Positions 7,196-14,564 are shown, counted from the stretch's first letter. The stretch: 22,735 bases of DNA from Gammaproteobacteria bacterium (GCA_030043215.1 JASHYG010000428.1:1-22735); one strand, 5' to 3'. The notes: a model not told the origin generated them from the sequence alone. Made by a program: numbers and translations.

Positions 7196-8440
7196 TCAGG
7201 CGAGGCGGCGGAAGACCAGCGACCCGTTCGTGCCCCCGAAGCCGAAGGAGTTCGACAGAGACACGTCGATCCGCATCGGCCTTGCGGTGTTCGGGACGAA
7301 GTCGAGATCGCAGTCCGGGTCCGGCGTGTGGTAATTGATCGTGGGCGGGGCGACCTGATCACGGATGGCGAGGATGGAGAAGATCGCCTCGACCACGCCC
7401 GCCGCGCCGAGCAGGTGGCCGGTCATGGATTTCGTCGAGCTCACCGCGAGGCGCTTCGCATGATCGCCGAACGCTCGCTTGATCGCGATGGTCTCAGCCT
7501 TGTCGCCCGCCAGCGTGGAGGTCGCATGCGCGTTGACGTACTGCACGTCCGCCGGCGCGAGCGAGGCGTCCTGCAGCGCGTTCGCGATGGCGTTGAAGGC
7601 GCCTTCCCCGTCCTCCGGAGGCAGGGTGATGTGGTGCGCGTCCCCGCTCATGCCGAATCCGACGAGCTCCGCGTAGATGCGAGCCCCGCGGCGGCGCGCG
7701 AACTCGAGCTCCTCGAGCACGACCGCTCCCCCGCCATCGCTCAGCACGAAGCCGTCGCGGTCGCGGTCCCAGGGGCGGCTCGCCTCCTGCGGCGCCTCGT
7801 TGCGCGTGGAGAGCGCCTTGGCCTGCGCGAAGCTTGCGAGGCCGCAGACGGTCATCGCCATCTCCCCTCCCCCCGCGACCATCATGTCGGCGTCGCCGTA
7901 CTGAATGGTCCGCATGCCGAGCCCGATCGCATGAGTGGAGGTCGTGCACGCGGTGACGACGCCGAGGTTGGGGCCTTTGAGGCCGTACTTGATCGACAGG
8001 TGGCCGGAGATCATGTTGATGATGGTCGCCGGCACGAAGAACGGGGAGATCTTGCGGGGGCTGCCGGACTTCAAGTAGCCGCCGTACTCCTCCTCGATGG
8101 TTCCGAGCCCGCCGATGCCCGCGCCGCAGATGACGCCGCAGCGGGTGGGATCGGTCTTGCCGAAATCGATTCCGGAGTCGGTGACGGCCTGGATACCGGC
8201 CGAGACGCCGTAGTGCATGAAGTCGTCCATGCGCCGGGCATCCTTCGGCGTGAGGTACTGGCTCACGTCGAAGCCGCGAACCTCCCCGCCAAAGCGCACC
8301 GGAAAGGCGGACACGTCGAACCGAGTGACCGGTCCGATGCCGCTCTCGCCGCGCAGCACCGCATTCCACGCCGTGGCAACGGTGCTACCGACGGGGGAGA
8401 CGATGCCGAGACCTGTGACGACGACGCGACGCTTGGCCAC
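7196..8440 (-). CDS. fabF: 3-oxoacyl-[acyl-carrier-protein] synthase II
   Basis: This 414-residue elongating condensing enzyme of type II fatty acid synthesis extends acyl-ACP with malonyl-ACP in the cytoplasm. The Cys-His-His triad is intact: Cys165 in VTACTTSTHAIG, His305 in VNAHATSTLAGD and His342 in SSTKSMTGHLLGAAG. The ending NSFGFGGTNGSLVFRRL is the standard C-terminal glycine loop. The start is GTG at 8440, giving MAKRRVVVTGLGIVSPVG, the normal N-terminus. It lies 45 nt after acpP. There is no sign of a KS-beta (Cys to Gln) or polyketide-type change, so it is the housekeeping FabF. Confidence 0.97.
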   Translation of the reverse strand: MAKRRVVVTGLGIVSPVGSTVATAWNAVLRGESGIGPVTRFDVSAFPVRFGGEVRGFDVSQYLTPKDARRMDDFMHYGVSAGIQAVTDSGIDFGKTDPTRCGVICGAGIGGLGTIEEEYGGYLKSGSPRKISPFFVPATIINMISGHLSIKYGLKGPNLGVVTACTTSTHAIGLGMRTIQYGDADMMVAGGGEMAMTVCGLASFAQAKALSTRNEAPQEASRPWDRDRDGFVLSDGGGAVVLEELEFARRRGARIYAELVGFGMSGDAHHITLPPEDGEGAFNAIANALQDASLAPADVQYVNAHATSTLAGDKAETIAIKRAFGDHAKRLAVSSTKSMTGHLLGAAGVVEAIFSILAIRDQVAPPTINYHTPDPDCDLDFVPNTARPMRIDVSLSNSFGFGGTNGSLVFRRLA

Positions 8441-8485
8441 ACGCTACCCGTACCGGATGTGAGCGCAGCGCAATCCGTCCCGTGA

Positions 8486-8728
8486 TCAACTCTTGTTGCG
8501 GCGCTCGTTGATGTAATCGATCGCCTGATGGACCGTCGTGATCTTCTCGGCGTCCTCGTCGGGAATCTCGATCTCGAACTCCTCCTCGAGCGCCATGACC
8601 AGTTCGACCGTGTCCAGCGAGTCCGCGCCGAGATCATCGACGAAGGATGCGTCGTTCGTGACCTGCTCTTGTTTTACGCCGAGCTGCTCCGCAACGATGG
8701 CTTTTACTTGCTGTTCAACCGTGCTCAT
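8486..8728 (-). CDS. acpP: Acyl carrier protein
   Basis: This 80-residue acidic ACP carries growing acyl chains on a phosphopantetheine arm attached to Ser37 within GADSLDTVE. The helix pattern and the sequence [15 protein letters not shown] match housekeeping AcpP. The start is ATG at 8728, preceded by AAAGGA about 10 nt upstream. The same frame is open further upstream to 8824 but that part resembles no ACP, so I exclude it. A 232-nt spacer separates it from fabG and may hold its own promoter, as acpP needs higher expression than its neighbours. Confidence 0.97.
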   Translation of the reverse strand: MSTVEQQVKAIVAEQLGVKQEQVTNDASFVDDLGADSLDTVELVMALEEEFEIEIPDEDAEKITTVHQAIDYINERRNKS

Positions 8729-8738
8729 TACGCGACTA

Positions 8739-8744
8739 TCCTTT
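8739..8744 (-). promoter_or_regulatory. Ribosome binding site of acpP
   Basis: AAAGGA on the minus strand lies 10 nt before the ATG at 8728 and fixes that start over longer readings of the same frame. Confidence 0.6.
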
Positions 8745-8792
8745 AAGGAAGGTGGACCCGCGTGCGCACCGGGGAGGAGGCACGGGCGCGGT

Positions 8793-8798
8793 ATTGTA
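8793..8798 (-). promoter_or_regulatory. Candidate -10 element of an acpP promoter
   Basis: TACAAT on the minus strand is a good -10 match lying in an otherwise very GC-rich spacer. Transcription would start near 8786 and give a leader of about 58 nt before acpP. No convincing -35 lies at the right distance (TGGCAG is the best candidate), so this is tentative. An internal promoter between fabG and acpP is known in E. coli. Confidence 0.35.
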
Positions 8799-8906
8799 GG
8801 GGAACACCCCCGGGGCTGCCACACGAGATGAGTGATTGTTTTGCTTGGCGATTCCCCGCTCGAAACCCGTGGGCGGCCCCCGCGCCCATGTGGTGATAAT
8901 CCAACG

Positions 8907-8922
8907 CTCGCGGCGCCGCGAG
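8907..8922. repeat. Perfect 16-bp GC palindrome in the fabG-acpP spacer
   Basis: CTCGCGGCGCCGCGAG equals its own reverse complement. It could form a cruciform or RNA hairpin, or bind a dimeric protein. No T-run follows on either strand, so it is not a standard intrinsic terminator. Confidence 0.6.
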
Positions 8923-8940
8923 GCGCCCCATCGCGGCTCT

Positions 8941-8958
8941 CCGCGGATCGCGCCGCGG
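8941..8958 (-). repeat. Inverted repeat just after the fabG stop
   Basis: CCGCGG arms flank a 6-nt centre, 2 nt beyond the fabG stop codon. In RNA this makes a short GC-rich stem. It may stabilise the 3' end of a processed fabG message or attenuate read-through, but there is no U-tract, so I do not call it a terminator. Confidence 0.4.
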
Positions 8959-8960
8959 CA

Positions 8961-9701
8961 TCACGGCATGTACAGGCCGCCGTTGACGTGGAGCGTCTCG
9001 CCGGTGATGTAGGCTGCTTGGGGCGACACCAGGAACAGCACGGCTGCGGCGACGTCCTCGGGCGTTCCCAGCCGCGCCATTGGGATCTGCCGAGCCAGCT
9101 CGGTGCGCTGCTCCTCGCTCATGGAGCGCGTCATGTCCGTATCGATGAAGCCGGGGGCGACGGCGTTCACCGTGATGCCTCGCGAGGCGATCTCCTTCGC
9201 GAGAGATTTCGTGAATCCCAGCATTCCAGCCTTCGCCGCGGCATAGCTCGCCTGTCCGGCATTGCCCGTGACACCGACGATGGAGGCGATGTTGACGATG
9301 CGTCCGCGGCGCTCCCGCATCATGCGCCGCAGCACTGCCTTCGAGAGCCGGAACACGGACGTGAGGTTGGTCTCGAGTACCTGGCTCCAGTCCTCCGGCT
9401 TCATGCGCAGGAGCAGCATGTCGCGGGCGATGCCCGCGTTGTTGACCAGGATCGTCGGCATCTCCTGCGCCTGCTCGAGATCGGCGAGGAGACCGCTCAC
9501 GGAGCTCTCGCTCGCCACGTCGAGCACGGCGCCGCGGCCGTTGTATCCATGCGACGCCAGGTCGGCTCCGAGAGCTGCGGCGCCCTCCGCCGTCGTCGAG
9601 GTGCCGATGACCCGCGCGCCCTCCCGCGCGAGCGCTAGCGCAATTGCCCGTCCGATGCCGCGCGAGGCGCCGGTCACCAATGCCACGTCGTTCTCGAGCA
9701 T
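8961..9701 (-). CDS. fabG: 3-oxoacyl-[acyl-carrier-protein] reductase
   Basis: This 246-residue short-chain dehydrogenase/reductase makes the NADPH-dependent reduction of 3-oxoacyl-ACP to 3-hydroxyacyl-ACP. The Rossmann motif [12 protein letters not shown] (10-21), NNAG (87-90) and the catalytic Ser140, Tyr153 and Lys157 (SYAAAKAG) are all present, and it ends in the usual GGLYMP. I use ATG 9701: a GAGGA sequence lies 8 nt upstream and overlaps the fabD stop codon, and the N-terminus [11 protein letters not shown] is typical. The frame is open up to 9869 but that part lies within fabD. There are 11 nt between the fabD stop and this start, so fabD and fabG are probably coupled. Confidence 0.97.
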   Translation of the reverse strand: MLENDVALVTGASRGIGRAIALALAREGARVIGTSTTAEGAAALGADLASHGYNGRGAVLDVASESSVSGLLADLEQAQEMPTILVNNAGIARDMLLLRMKPEDWSQVLETNLTSVFRLSKAVLRRMMRERRGRIVNIASIVGVTGNAGQASYAAAKAGMLGFTKSLAKEIASRGITVNAVAPGFIDTDMTRSMSEEQRTELARQIPMARLGTPEDVAAAVLFLVSPQAAYITGETLHVNGGLYMP

Positions 9702-9712
9702 CTCGGTCTTCC

Positions 9713-10684
9713 TCAAGCGTGGGGGCTCGCCGCATCCGCGGCCGCCGGGTTCTGGGAGGCTGCGAGCGCGGCCTCGATCGACGCCTCGTCCCCGATGGCG
9801 AGACATTGCAGGCTTGGACGGCGCTCGATGCGGCGGTTGAGGCCGGTCAGGACCTTGCCGGGTCCGCATTCGAGCAGTAGCCCGATGCTCCGCGCCACCA
9901 GGGCACGCACGGTGTCCTGCCAGCGGACCGGACTCGCGATCTGTCGCTCGAGCAGGCCGCGGATGTCCGCAGGGTCGCTGTGAGGCTGCGCGTCGACTGC
10001 ACTCACGTAGGTCAAGCGGGGCGCGGCGAACGCCGTGGAACGGAGCTTCTCCGCCAGCCGATCGGCGGCCGCGCGCATCAGGCTGCTATGGGCAGGCACG
10101 GTGATGGGGAGCGCGACAGCGCGCTTCGCCCCGAGGCGTCTCGCCGCCTCCATTGCCCGTTCCACGGCAGCGCGCTCGCCGGCGATGACCACCTGGCTGG
10201 GCGCGTTGAAATTGACCGCCTCGACGATGGCGCCTTCGGCCCCGATCCGGCACGCCTCCGCCACTGCGGAATCATCCAGTCCGAGGATGGCCGCCATCGC
10301 CCCCGTTCCGCTCGGCACGGCCTCCTGCATGACCCGGCCCCGAAAACGGACGAGATCCACGGCCGCCGCGAAGTCGATCGCTCCAGCGCAGACGAGAGCC
10401 GTGATCTCGCCGAGGCTGTGTCCGGCGACGGCCTCGGGCTCTCCCCCGCCCCGGCGACGCCAGAGCCGCCAGAGCGCGACCCCGGCCACGAGCATGGCCG
10501 GCTGCTGGTTCTCGGTCGCATCGAGCCGTTCCGCCGGGCCATTCTGCGCGAGCGACCAGAGATCGTATCCGAGGACCTCCGAGGCCTGGGCGAACGTCGA
10601 GCGTACCCGCTCGTCGGTGGCGAGCGAGGACAGCATGCCGACCGATTGCGAGCCCTGACCCGGAAAGACGACTGCAAATGACAT
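9713..10684 (-). CDS. fabD: Malonyl CoA-acyl carrier protein transacylase
   Basis: This 323-residue enzyme moves malonyl from CoA to ACP, supplying the extender unit for FabF-type condensation. VFPGQGSQSVGM (6-17) forms the oxyanion region, GHSLGE (88-93) holds the nucleophile Ser90, Arg115 in RFRGR matches the malonyl-carboxylate Arg, and His199 in VPAHSS completes the dyad. It is about 14 residues longer than E. coli FabD, mostly as an Ala-rich tail. It is the first gene of the minus-strand cluster: a consensus -10 lies upstream at 10734-10729 and the next gene, gspG, is divergent. The fabH and plsX genes normally found before fabD are absent here. Confidence 0.97.
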   Translation of the reverse strand: MSFAVVFPGQGSQSVGMLSSLATDERVRSTFAQASEVLGYDLWSLAQNGPAERLDATENQQPAMLVAGVALWRLWRRRGGGEPEAVAGHSLGEITALVCAGAIDFAAAVDLVRFRGRVMQEAVPSGTGAMAAILGLDDSAVAEACRIGAEGAIVEAVNFNAPSQVVIAGERAAVERAMEAARRLGAKRAVALPITVPAHSSLMRAAADRLAEKLRSTAFAAPRLTYVSAVDAQPHSDPADIRGLLERQIASPVRWQDTVRALVARSIGLLLECGPGKVLTGLNRRIERRPSLQCLAIGDEASIEAALAASQNPAAADAASPHA

Positions 10685-10728
10685 AGTGTCGGCCGGCTCC
10701 CCCCGCGAGCCTCGTCAAATGGCGGGCG

Positions 10729-10734
10729 ATTATA
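10729..10734 (-). promoter_or_regulatory. Putative -10 element of the fab operon promoter
   Basis: A perfect TATAAT on the minus strand stands out in GC-rich DNA. Transcription would start near 10722, giving a leader of about 38 nt before the fabD ATG at 10684. The -35 region 16-18 nt upstream is poor, so an activator or a sigma factor with relaxed -35 needs may be involved. Confidence 0.5.
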
Positions 10735-10964
10735 CCGGCTCCGGCACCACGCTCAGGCCGACCAGGCGGGTGGTGCGGCTCCCCGGCGGGCCCGAGGAAC
10801 CCCGGTGCCGGGGGTGAAGTCGAACCACCGACGCTGGAGAGCAGCCGTCGTGCCGGTGGCTGCGATCGCCAGAGCCGCGAGCCGGGCCGCTCCACGGCAG
10901 CTTGTCGCCGTTCAGCGACCCCAGACGCACAGCGAACTCGTCGACAGGACTGGAAACAGGCATT
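10735..10964. other. Divergent intergenic region between fabD and gspG
   Basis: This spacer separates the two divergent -10 elements. I found no convincing coding frame, tRNA or riboswitch. It contains a short GC inverted repeat at 10800-10813 (CCCCGG, TG, CCGGGG), whose loop is too short for a strong hairpin. It probably holds control sites for one or both operons, but I recognise no known operator. Confidence 0.5.
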
Positions 10965-10973
10965 TGCTATGAT
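10965..10973 (+). promoter_or_regulatory. Putative extended -10 promoter of the gsp operon
   Basis: TGCTATGAT fits an extended -10 (TGnTATGAT). The nearest -35-like sequence, TCGACA at 10941-10946, is 21 nt away, so the extended TG probably does the work. Transcription would start near 10980, giving a leader of about 37 nt before the gspG ATG at 11017. The ATG at 10969 lies inside this -10 and so could not be translated from this promoter. Confidence 0.45.
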
Positions 10974-11016
10974 CCGCGGCCACCGATCTCCTCTCGAGCC
11001 TTCTCGGTCAACGCTT

Positions 11017-11538
11017 ATGCGTCACTCTGAATCGCCGGCTCCGCGGCTCGGCGCGCGGGCCTTCCGGGCGGCGGGCTTCACGCTCATCGAGATCATGGTC
11101 GTCGTGGTCATCATCGGGCTGCTCGCCGCGGCCATCGTGCCGCAGATCGTCGGACACGTGGAGGAGGCGCGCGTCGCCAAGACCAAGGAGGACATCCAGG
11201 CGCTCACCACCGCGCTCACGATGTATCGCATCGATAACTTCCAGTTCCCGACCACCGACCAGGGCCTCCAGGCGCTCGTGGAGCGCCCTTCCGACCCCTC
11301 GATCAAGCACTGGCGTCCCGGCGGATACCTCCAGCAAGGCTCTCTCAAGGATCCCTGGGGCAACGAATACCAGTACGTCTATCCCGGCACTCACGGCCAT
11401 GACTTCGACCTGTTCTCGTACGGCTCGAATGGCGCGAACAGCGACGAAGGGGGGGACAGCAGCACCATCATCGGCAACTGGAATCTCGACACGAGCGGAA
11501 CGAGTGGCGCCGGCGACCAGAGCGGCGGCGGCCACTGA
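11017..11538 (+). CDS. gspG: Type II secretion system major pseudopilin GspG
   Basis: GspG is the main subunit of the periplasmic pseudopilus that pushes folded proteins through the outer-membrane secretin. A 20-residue basic leader ends in Gly20, followed by FTLIEIMVVVVIIGLLAAA with Glu25 as the +5 Glu; a prepilin peptidase (not in the window) would cut after Gly20. The GspG body is clear: TTDQGLQALVERP, LKDPWGNEYQY, DLFSYGSNGA and IIGNW. The loop NSDEGGD resembles the calcium-binding loop of the family. Residues 158-173 form a Gly/Ser-rich tail past the usual end. I prefer ATG 11017 to ATG 10969 because the latter sits in the putative -10 and would give a leader of 36 residues. Confidence 0.93.
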   Translation: MRHSESPAPRLGARAFRAAGFTLIEIMVVVVIIGLLAAAIVPQIVGHVEEARVAKTKEDIQALTTALTMYRIDNFQFPTTDQGLQALVERPSDPSIKHWRPGGYLQQGSLKDPWGNEYQYVYPGTHGHDFDLFSYGSNGANSDEGGDSSTIIGNWNLDTSGTSGAGDQSGGGH

Positions 11539-11593
11539 CCGGTGCGCAAGCTGCTGCGCGCACGGGTGATCGCGCCGAATCCGGCCACGAGTC

Positions 11594-12190
11594 GTGAGAG
11601 CTCGGTTTCCTGTTAGCGCTACGCGCCGCGCGCGCGGCTTCACGCTCATCGAGATCCTGGTCGTCTGCGTGATCATCGCGGTGGTGAGCGCGGGAGCCAT
11701 ACTGTCGCTGTCGGCGCTCGGCGGCGAGGACAGCGGGCTCGACACCGAGCGGGACCGGCTGGTCGATCTCATGAATTACGCTCAGGAGCAGGCAGAGCTC
11801 CAGACTCGCGAGCTCGGCCTGTATTGCACCCAGGACGGCTATCGCTTCCTCGAGTTCGATCCGCGCACGAATCTGTGGACGGATATCGCCAGCGACGACG
11901 CCCTCGCTGCGCGCCAGCTTCCGGAGGGGCTGAGGCTCAGCCTCGACGTCGAGAGCCACGACGTGGTGCTCGACACGGCGGCCAAGGCCGAGGAGCTCGA
12001 GAAAACGGATGCGCGGGACTACAAGCCCCACATCATGATCTTCTCCAACGGCGACCTCACCTCGTTCCAGCTGACCCTCGAGCGCGAAGGGACGAGCCGC
12101 AGTGCGACGCTCGCGCCGGACGACCAAGGCCGCGTCGAGGTGCTCCAGGGCGGCGCGGGAGGCTCGGGGAGCTCGGGGAACGGATCGTGA
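11594..12190 (+). CDS. gspH: Type II secretion system minor pseudopilin GspH
   Basis: This is a 198-residue prepilin: leader MRARFPVSATRRARG, then FTLIEILVVCVIIAVVSAG with Glu at +5 of the mature protein. The body (LGGEDSGLDTERDRLVDLM, LGLYCTQDGYRFLEF) matches GspH, and QLPEGLRLSLDVE belongs to its beta domain. The C-terminus ends in a Gly/Ser run (residues 186-198). Start GTG 11594 is the nearest that leaves an ordinary leader; no strong ribosome site is visible. The stop overlaps the gspI start as GTGA. In the assembled system GspH joins the pseudopilus below the I-J-K tip complex. Confidence 0.9.
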   Translation: MRARFPVSATRRARGFTLIEILVVCVIIAVVSAGAILSLSALGGEDSGLDTERDRLVDLMNYAQEQAELQTRELGLYCTQDGYRFLEFDPRTNLWTDIASDDALAARQLPEGLRLSLDVESHDVVLDTAAKAEELEKTDARDYKPHIMIFSNGDLTSFQLTLEREGTSRSATLAPDDQGRVEVLQGGAGGSGSSGNGS

Positions 12191-12678
12191 GCCGCTCGCG
12201 GGGCTTCACGCTGGTCGAGGTGCTGGCGGCGCTCGTGATCGTCGCTCTCGGCATGACCGCCGTGCTGAGCACGCTCGGCTCCTCGGCGAGCACGGGGGAC
12301 TACCTGCGCGACAGGACGCTCGCGCAATGGATCGCTCTCAATCAGATCGCGGAGACGAGGCTGGCTTCCACGCTCCCTGCACCCGGAACGACGGATGGCA
12401 AGCTCGATTACGCGGGCCGTCACTGGCACTGGCGCCAGGACGTGACGACAGTCGACATCCCGGGGATCCTCCAAATCGAAGTATCCGTCCAGGAGGCCGA
12501 CACGGCGCAGGGAGAGAAGGCGCCCTGGATAGGAACCGCGATGGGGATGGCCGGCGACTCGCTGGAGCCCCCGCAGATGCGATCGCTCTATCTCGAATAT
12601 CCGCAGGCGCCGGCGACTGGCAGCGGCGGCAGCAGCGGCGGCAGCAGCGGCAGCACACTCAACCTGGGAGGACCTTGA
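12187..12678 (+). CDS. gspI: Type II secretion system minor pseudopilin GspI
   Basis: This 163-residue prepilin begins with the very short leader MSRSRG followed by FTLVEVLAALVIVALGMTAV. WIALNQIAETRL (about 48-59) is typical of GspI. GspI is the core of the I-J-K tip complex that starts pseudopilus assembly. The GTG at 12187 overlaps the gspH stop by 4 nt. The family is usually about 120-130 residues; the excess is largely the C-terminal Gly/Ser tail (144-163), encoded by a GGC/AGC repeat. The frame is open upstream to 11824 but lacks prepilin features there and overlaps gspH. It abuts gspJ directly (TGA then GTG). Confidence 0.91.
   Translation: MSRSRGFTLVEVLAALVIVALGMTAVLSTLGSSASTGDYLRDRTLAQWIALNQIAETRLASTLPAPGTTDGKLDYAGRHWHWRQDVTTVDIPGILQIEVSVQEADTAQGEKAPWIGTAMGMAGDSLEPPQMRSLYLEYPQAPATGSGGSSGGSSGSTLNLGGP
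12619..12654 (+). repeat. GGC/AGC trinucleotide-type repeat encoding the GspI tail
   Basis: Twelve codons alternate between GGC and AGC, giving a pure Gly/Ser run near the GspI C-terminus. Such a repeat could change length by slippage without breaking the reading frame. Confidence 0.75.
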
Positions 12679-13584
12679 GTGATCGCCCGGAGGCGCCGAG
12701 GGCGGACACGCGCGATCGCGCATCGCCTCCACGGCTTCACGCTGATCGAGCTGCTCGTCGCCTTGTTTATCACCGCGATCATCTTCGCGATGGGCTACGG
12801 CGCGATCAACCAGGCGCTGGAGGACCAGAAGTCCCTTCAGGCCCAGCAGGCGCGGTTGACGGCGGTGCAGAACGCAATGCGGGTGCTCGTGCAGGATTTC
12901 ACGCAGCTGACGCCTCGGCCGGTGCGCGATCAGATCGGCGACAACTCGCTGCCGTGCCTCCTCGGGAACCCCGAAGGCGTCTCGCTCACGGCCGGGCCGC
13001 TCGGCGCCGCCGCGTCCGGTGACACCTTGAGCCTCGGCGGCTCACTCAGCCTCGGCGGTTCGCTGGGGTCGAGCCCCGCGCCGGGCTCGAGCACTTCGCT
13101 CGGCTTGAGCACCTCGCTGGGGTCGAGCTCCTCGTCCGGCTCGGCGAGCTCGAGCAGCAGCTCCAGCAGCAGCTCGAGCCAAAGCAGCTCCGCGAGCTCC
13201 AGCAGCTCGGCGAGCGCAGCCGATCTGGTCGCCTTCACCCGCATCGGGTGGGCGAACCCTGCGGGGATCCAGCGCCCCGCCGAGGAGCGCGTCTCGTATC
13301 GCCTGGAGAACGGGGTGCTCGAGCGACTGCACTGGCCGGAGCTCGACGTGACGGAGGGCGATGTCCCGATCCGCCGGGATCTGCTCGACCATGTGAAGTC
13401 CGTCACGTTCCGCTACCTGACCGAGGCGCGCCAGTGGACGGACCAATGGCCGCCGATCGGCAATATTCCGCTGTCGCCGCTCGCGGGCAATCAGACGCTG
13501 CGGATGCGGCCGCTTGCCGTGGAAGTCACGCTGGAGCTCGACGATTGGGGAACGATCGTGCGCATCATCGAGGTGCCGACATGA
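12679..13584 (+). CDS. gspJ: Type II secretion system minor pseudopilin GspJ with Ser-rich insertion
   Basis: This 301-residue prepilin has the basic leader MIARRRRGRTRAIAHRLHG, then FTLIELLVALFITAIIFAMG. The conserved GspJ segments are present: VLVQDFTQLTPRPVRD (69-84), VAFTRIGW (184-191), RVSYRLENGVLERLHWPELD, and the C-terminal LAVEVTLELDDWG. Between residues 97 and 181 lies a low-complexity insertion, first SLGGSL repeats and then nearly pure serine, where family members run almost directly from LPALL to FTR. This explains why the protein is about 100 residues longer than usual (about 200). GspJ is part of the pseudopilus tip with GspI and GspK. Start GTG 12679 directly follows the gspI stop; the stop overlaps gspK as ATGA. 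Confidence 0.92.
   Translation: MIARRRRGRTRAIAHRLHGFTLIELLVALFITAIIFAMGYGAINQALEDQKSLQAQQARLTAVQNAMRVLVQDFTQLTPRPVRDQIGDNSLPCLLGNPEGVSLTAGPLGAAASGDTLSLGGSLSLGGSLGSSPAPGSSTSLGLSTSLGSSSSSGSASSSSSSSSSSSQSSSASSSSSASAADLVAFTRIGWANPAGIQRPAEERVSYRLENGVLERLHWPELDVTEGDVPIRRDLLDHVKSVTFRYLTEARQWTDQWPPIGNIPLSPLAGNQTLRMRPLAVEVTLELDDWGTIVRIIEVPT
12967..13221 (+). repeat. Low-complexity Ser/Gly coding insertion in gspJ
   Basis: About 255 bp encode an 85-residue Ser/Gly/Leu-rich segment. It includes an 18-bp unit in two tandem copies at 13030-13065 (each encoding SLGGSL), then a run of mixed AGC, TCC and TCG serine codons. The mixed serine codons imply selection for serine at the protein level rather than a recent simple-repeat expansion. 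Confidence 0.8.
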
Positions 13585-14564
13585 GACGGCGGATGGTGAG
13601 CGTGCGCGTGCGGACGCGCGAGCGAGGCATCGCGCTGCTCACGGCGATCCTGCTGGTCGCGATCGGCACGATCATCGCCTCATCGATCGGGTACGACACT
13701 GTCTTGACCGCCCGCCGCGGCCAGGGAACCTTTGCGTTCGATCAGAGCCTGCTCGCCGGCGAGGCGGCCGAGGCGCTCGCGGCCTATGCGCTGCGCGAGA
13801 GCCGCCAGCAGAACCCTCAAACGGATGCGCCAGGCCAGCCCTGGTCGATGACCTACGGGCCGGCCGCGCTTGCGCCAGGCGTGACGCTCGAGGCGTCGCT
13901 CGAGGACATGCAAGGACGGTTCAATCTCAACAACCTGGTGAACGACAGCGGACAGATCGACCCGAACGAGCTGCAGGCTTTCCAGAATCTGCTGCAAATC
14001 GTGGGACTCGAGACCAAGTGGGCGTCGCTGATTGCGGACTGGATCGACGCGGACAGCGTCGTCTACGGCCCCGACGGAGCGGAGGACAGCACCTATCTCT
14101 CGCAGATCCCGCCGTACCGGACCGCAAACCGCCAGATCACGAGCGCGAGCGAGCTGCTCGCCCTGCCCGGCTTCGGCCCCACCCGCTATGCGACCCTCGC
14201 GCCCTACGTGACGGCCTTGCCCCGCGGAACGAAGGTCAATCTCTGTACCGCCTCGGGCCCGGTGCTGGATGCCCTCGGACCCCCGGGCGAGCGCCAGTAC
14301 AGCATCATCAGTCCGGAGGATCTCGCCCAGCAGCGGGCCAAAGGCTGCTTCCCCACCGTCTCGGTCTATCAAGCGGCCTTCAAAGGCGGCGCCGGCGCCA
14401 CGGCAACCCCGGCCATGACGAACGTCGGCGCGCAATCGGATTACTTCCGCCTGACGAGCATCGTCGACATTGGCAACTCGGAGTTCTACCTGTACAGTCT
14501 TCTGCACCGAGGGTCGAAGGGCGTTCGGATGCAGGTGATCCAGCGCAGCTTCACGGCCGATTGA
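13581..14564 (+). CDS. gspK: Type II secretion system minor pseudopilin GspK
   Basis: This 327-residue atypical pseudopilin caps the tip complex. The leader ends at Gly16 (RTRERG), followed by IALLTAILLVAIGTIIASS; position +5 is Thr rather than Glu, which is characteristic of GspK. The large alpha-helical domain has the expected ASLEDMQGRFNLNNLV, IADWIDAD and ELLALPGFGP segments, then VNLCTASGPVLDAL. Two cysteines (in NLCTA and KGCFP) could form the family's disulfide. ATG 13581 overlaps the gspJ stop by 4 nt. A short Gly/Ala loop (FKGGAGATATPA) occurs in the C-terminal part. Confidence 0.95.
   Translation: MRRRMVSVRVRTRERGIALLTAILLVAIGTIIASSIGYDTVLTARRGQGTFAFDQSLLAGEAAEALAAYALRESRQQNPQTDAPGQPWSMTYGPAALAPGVTLEASLEDMQGRFNLNNLVNDSGQIDPNELQAFQNLLQIVGLETKWASLIADWIDADSVVYGPDGAEDSTYLSQIPPYRTANRQITSASELLALPGFGPTRYATLAPYVTALPRGTKVNLCTASGPVLDALGPPGERQYSIISPEDLAQQRAKGCFPTVSVYQAAFKGGAGATATPAMTNVGAQSDYFRLTSIVDIGNSEFYLYSLLHRGSKGVRMQVIQRSFTAD

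Noticed and set aside
5609..8485. A very long open frame (over 900 codons) on the plus strand across pabC, pabB and fabF
   Set aside because: It is antisense to three clearly recognised genes, its composition is Arg/Ala/Asp/His-rich with no domain I recognise, and long antisense frames are expected in such GC-rich codon usage.
10790..10900. tRNA-like or small-RNA-like sequence in the fabD-gspG gap (GTCGAACC resembling a T-loop)
   Set aside because: I could not build an acceptor stem, anticodon arm or a proper GTTCRANNC T-loop around it.
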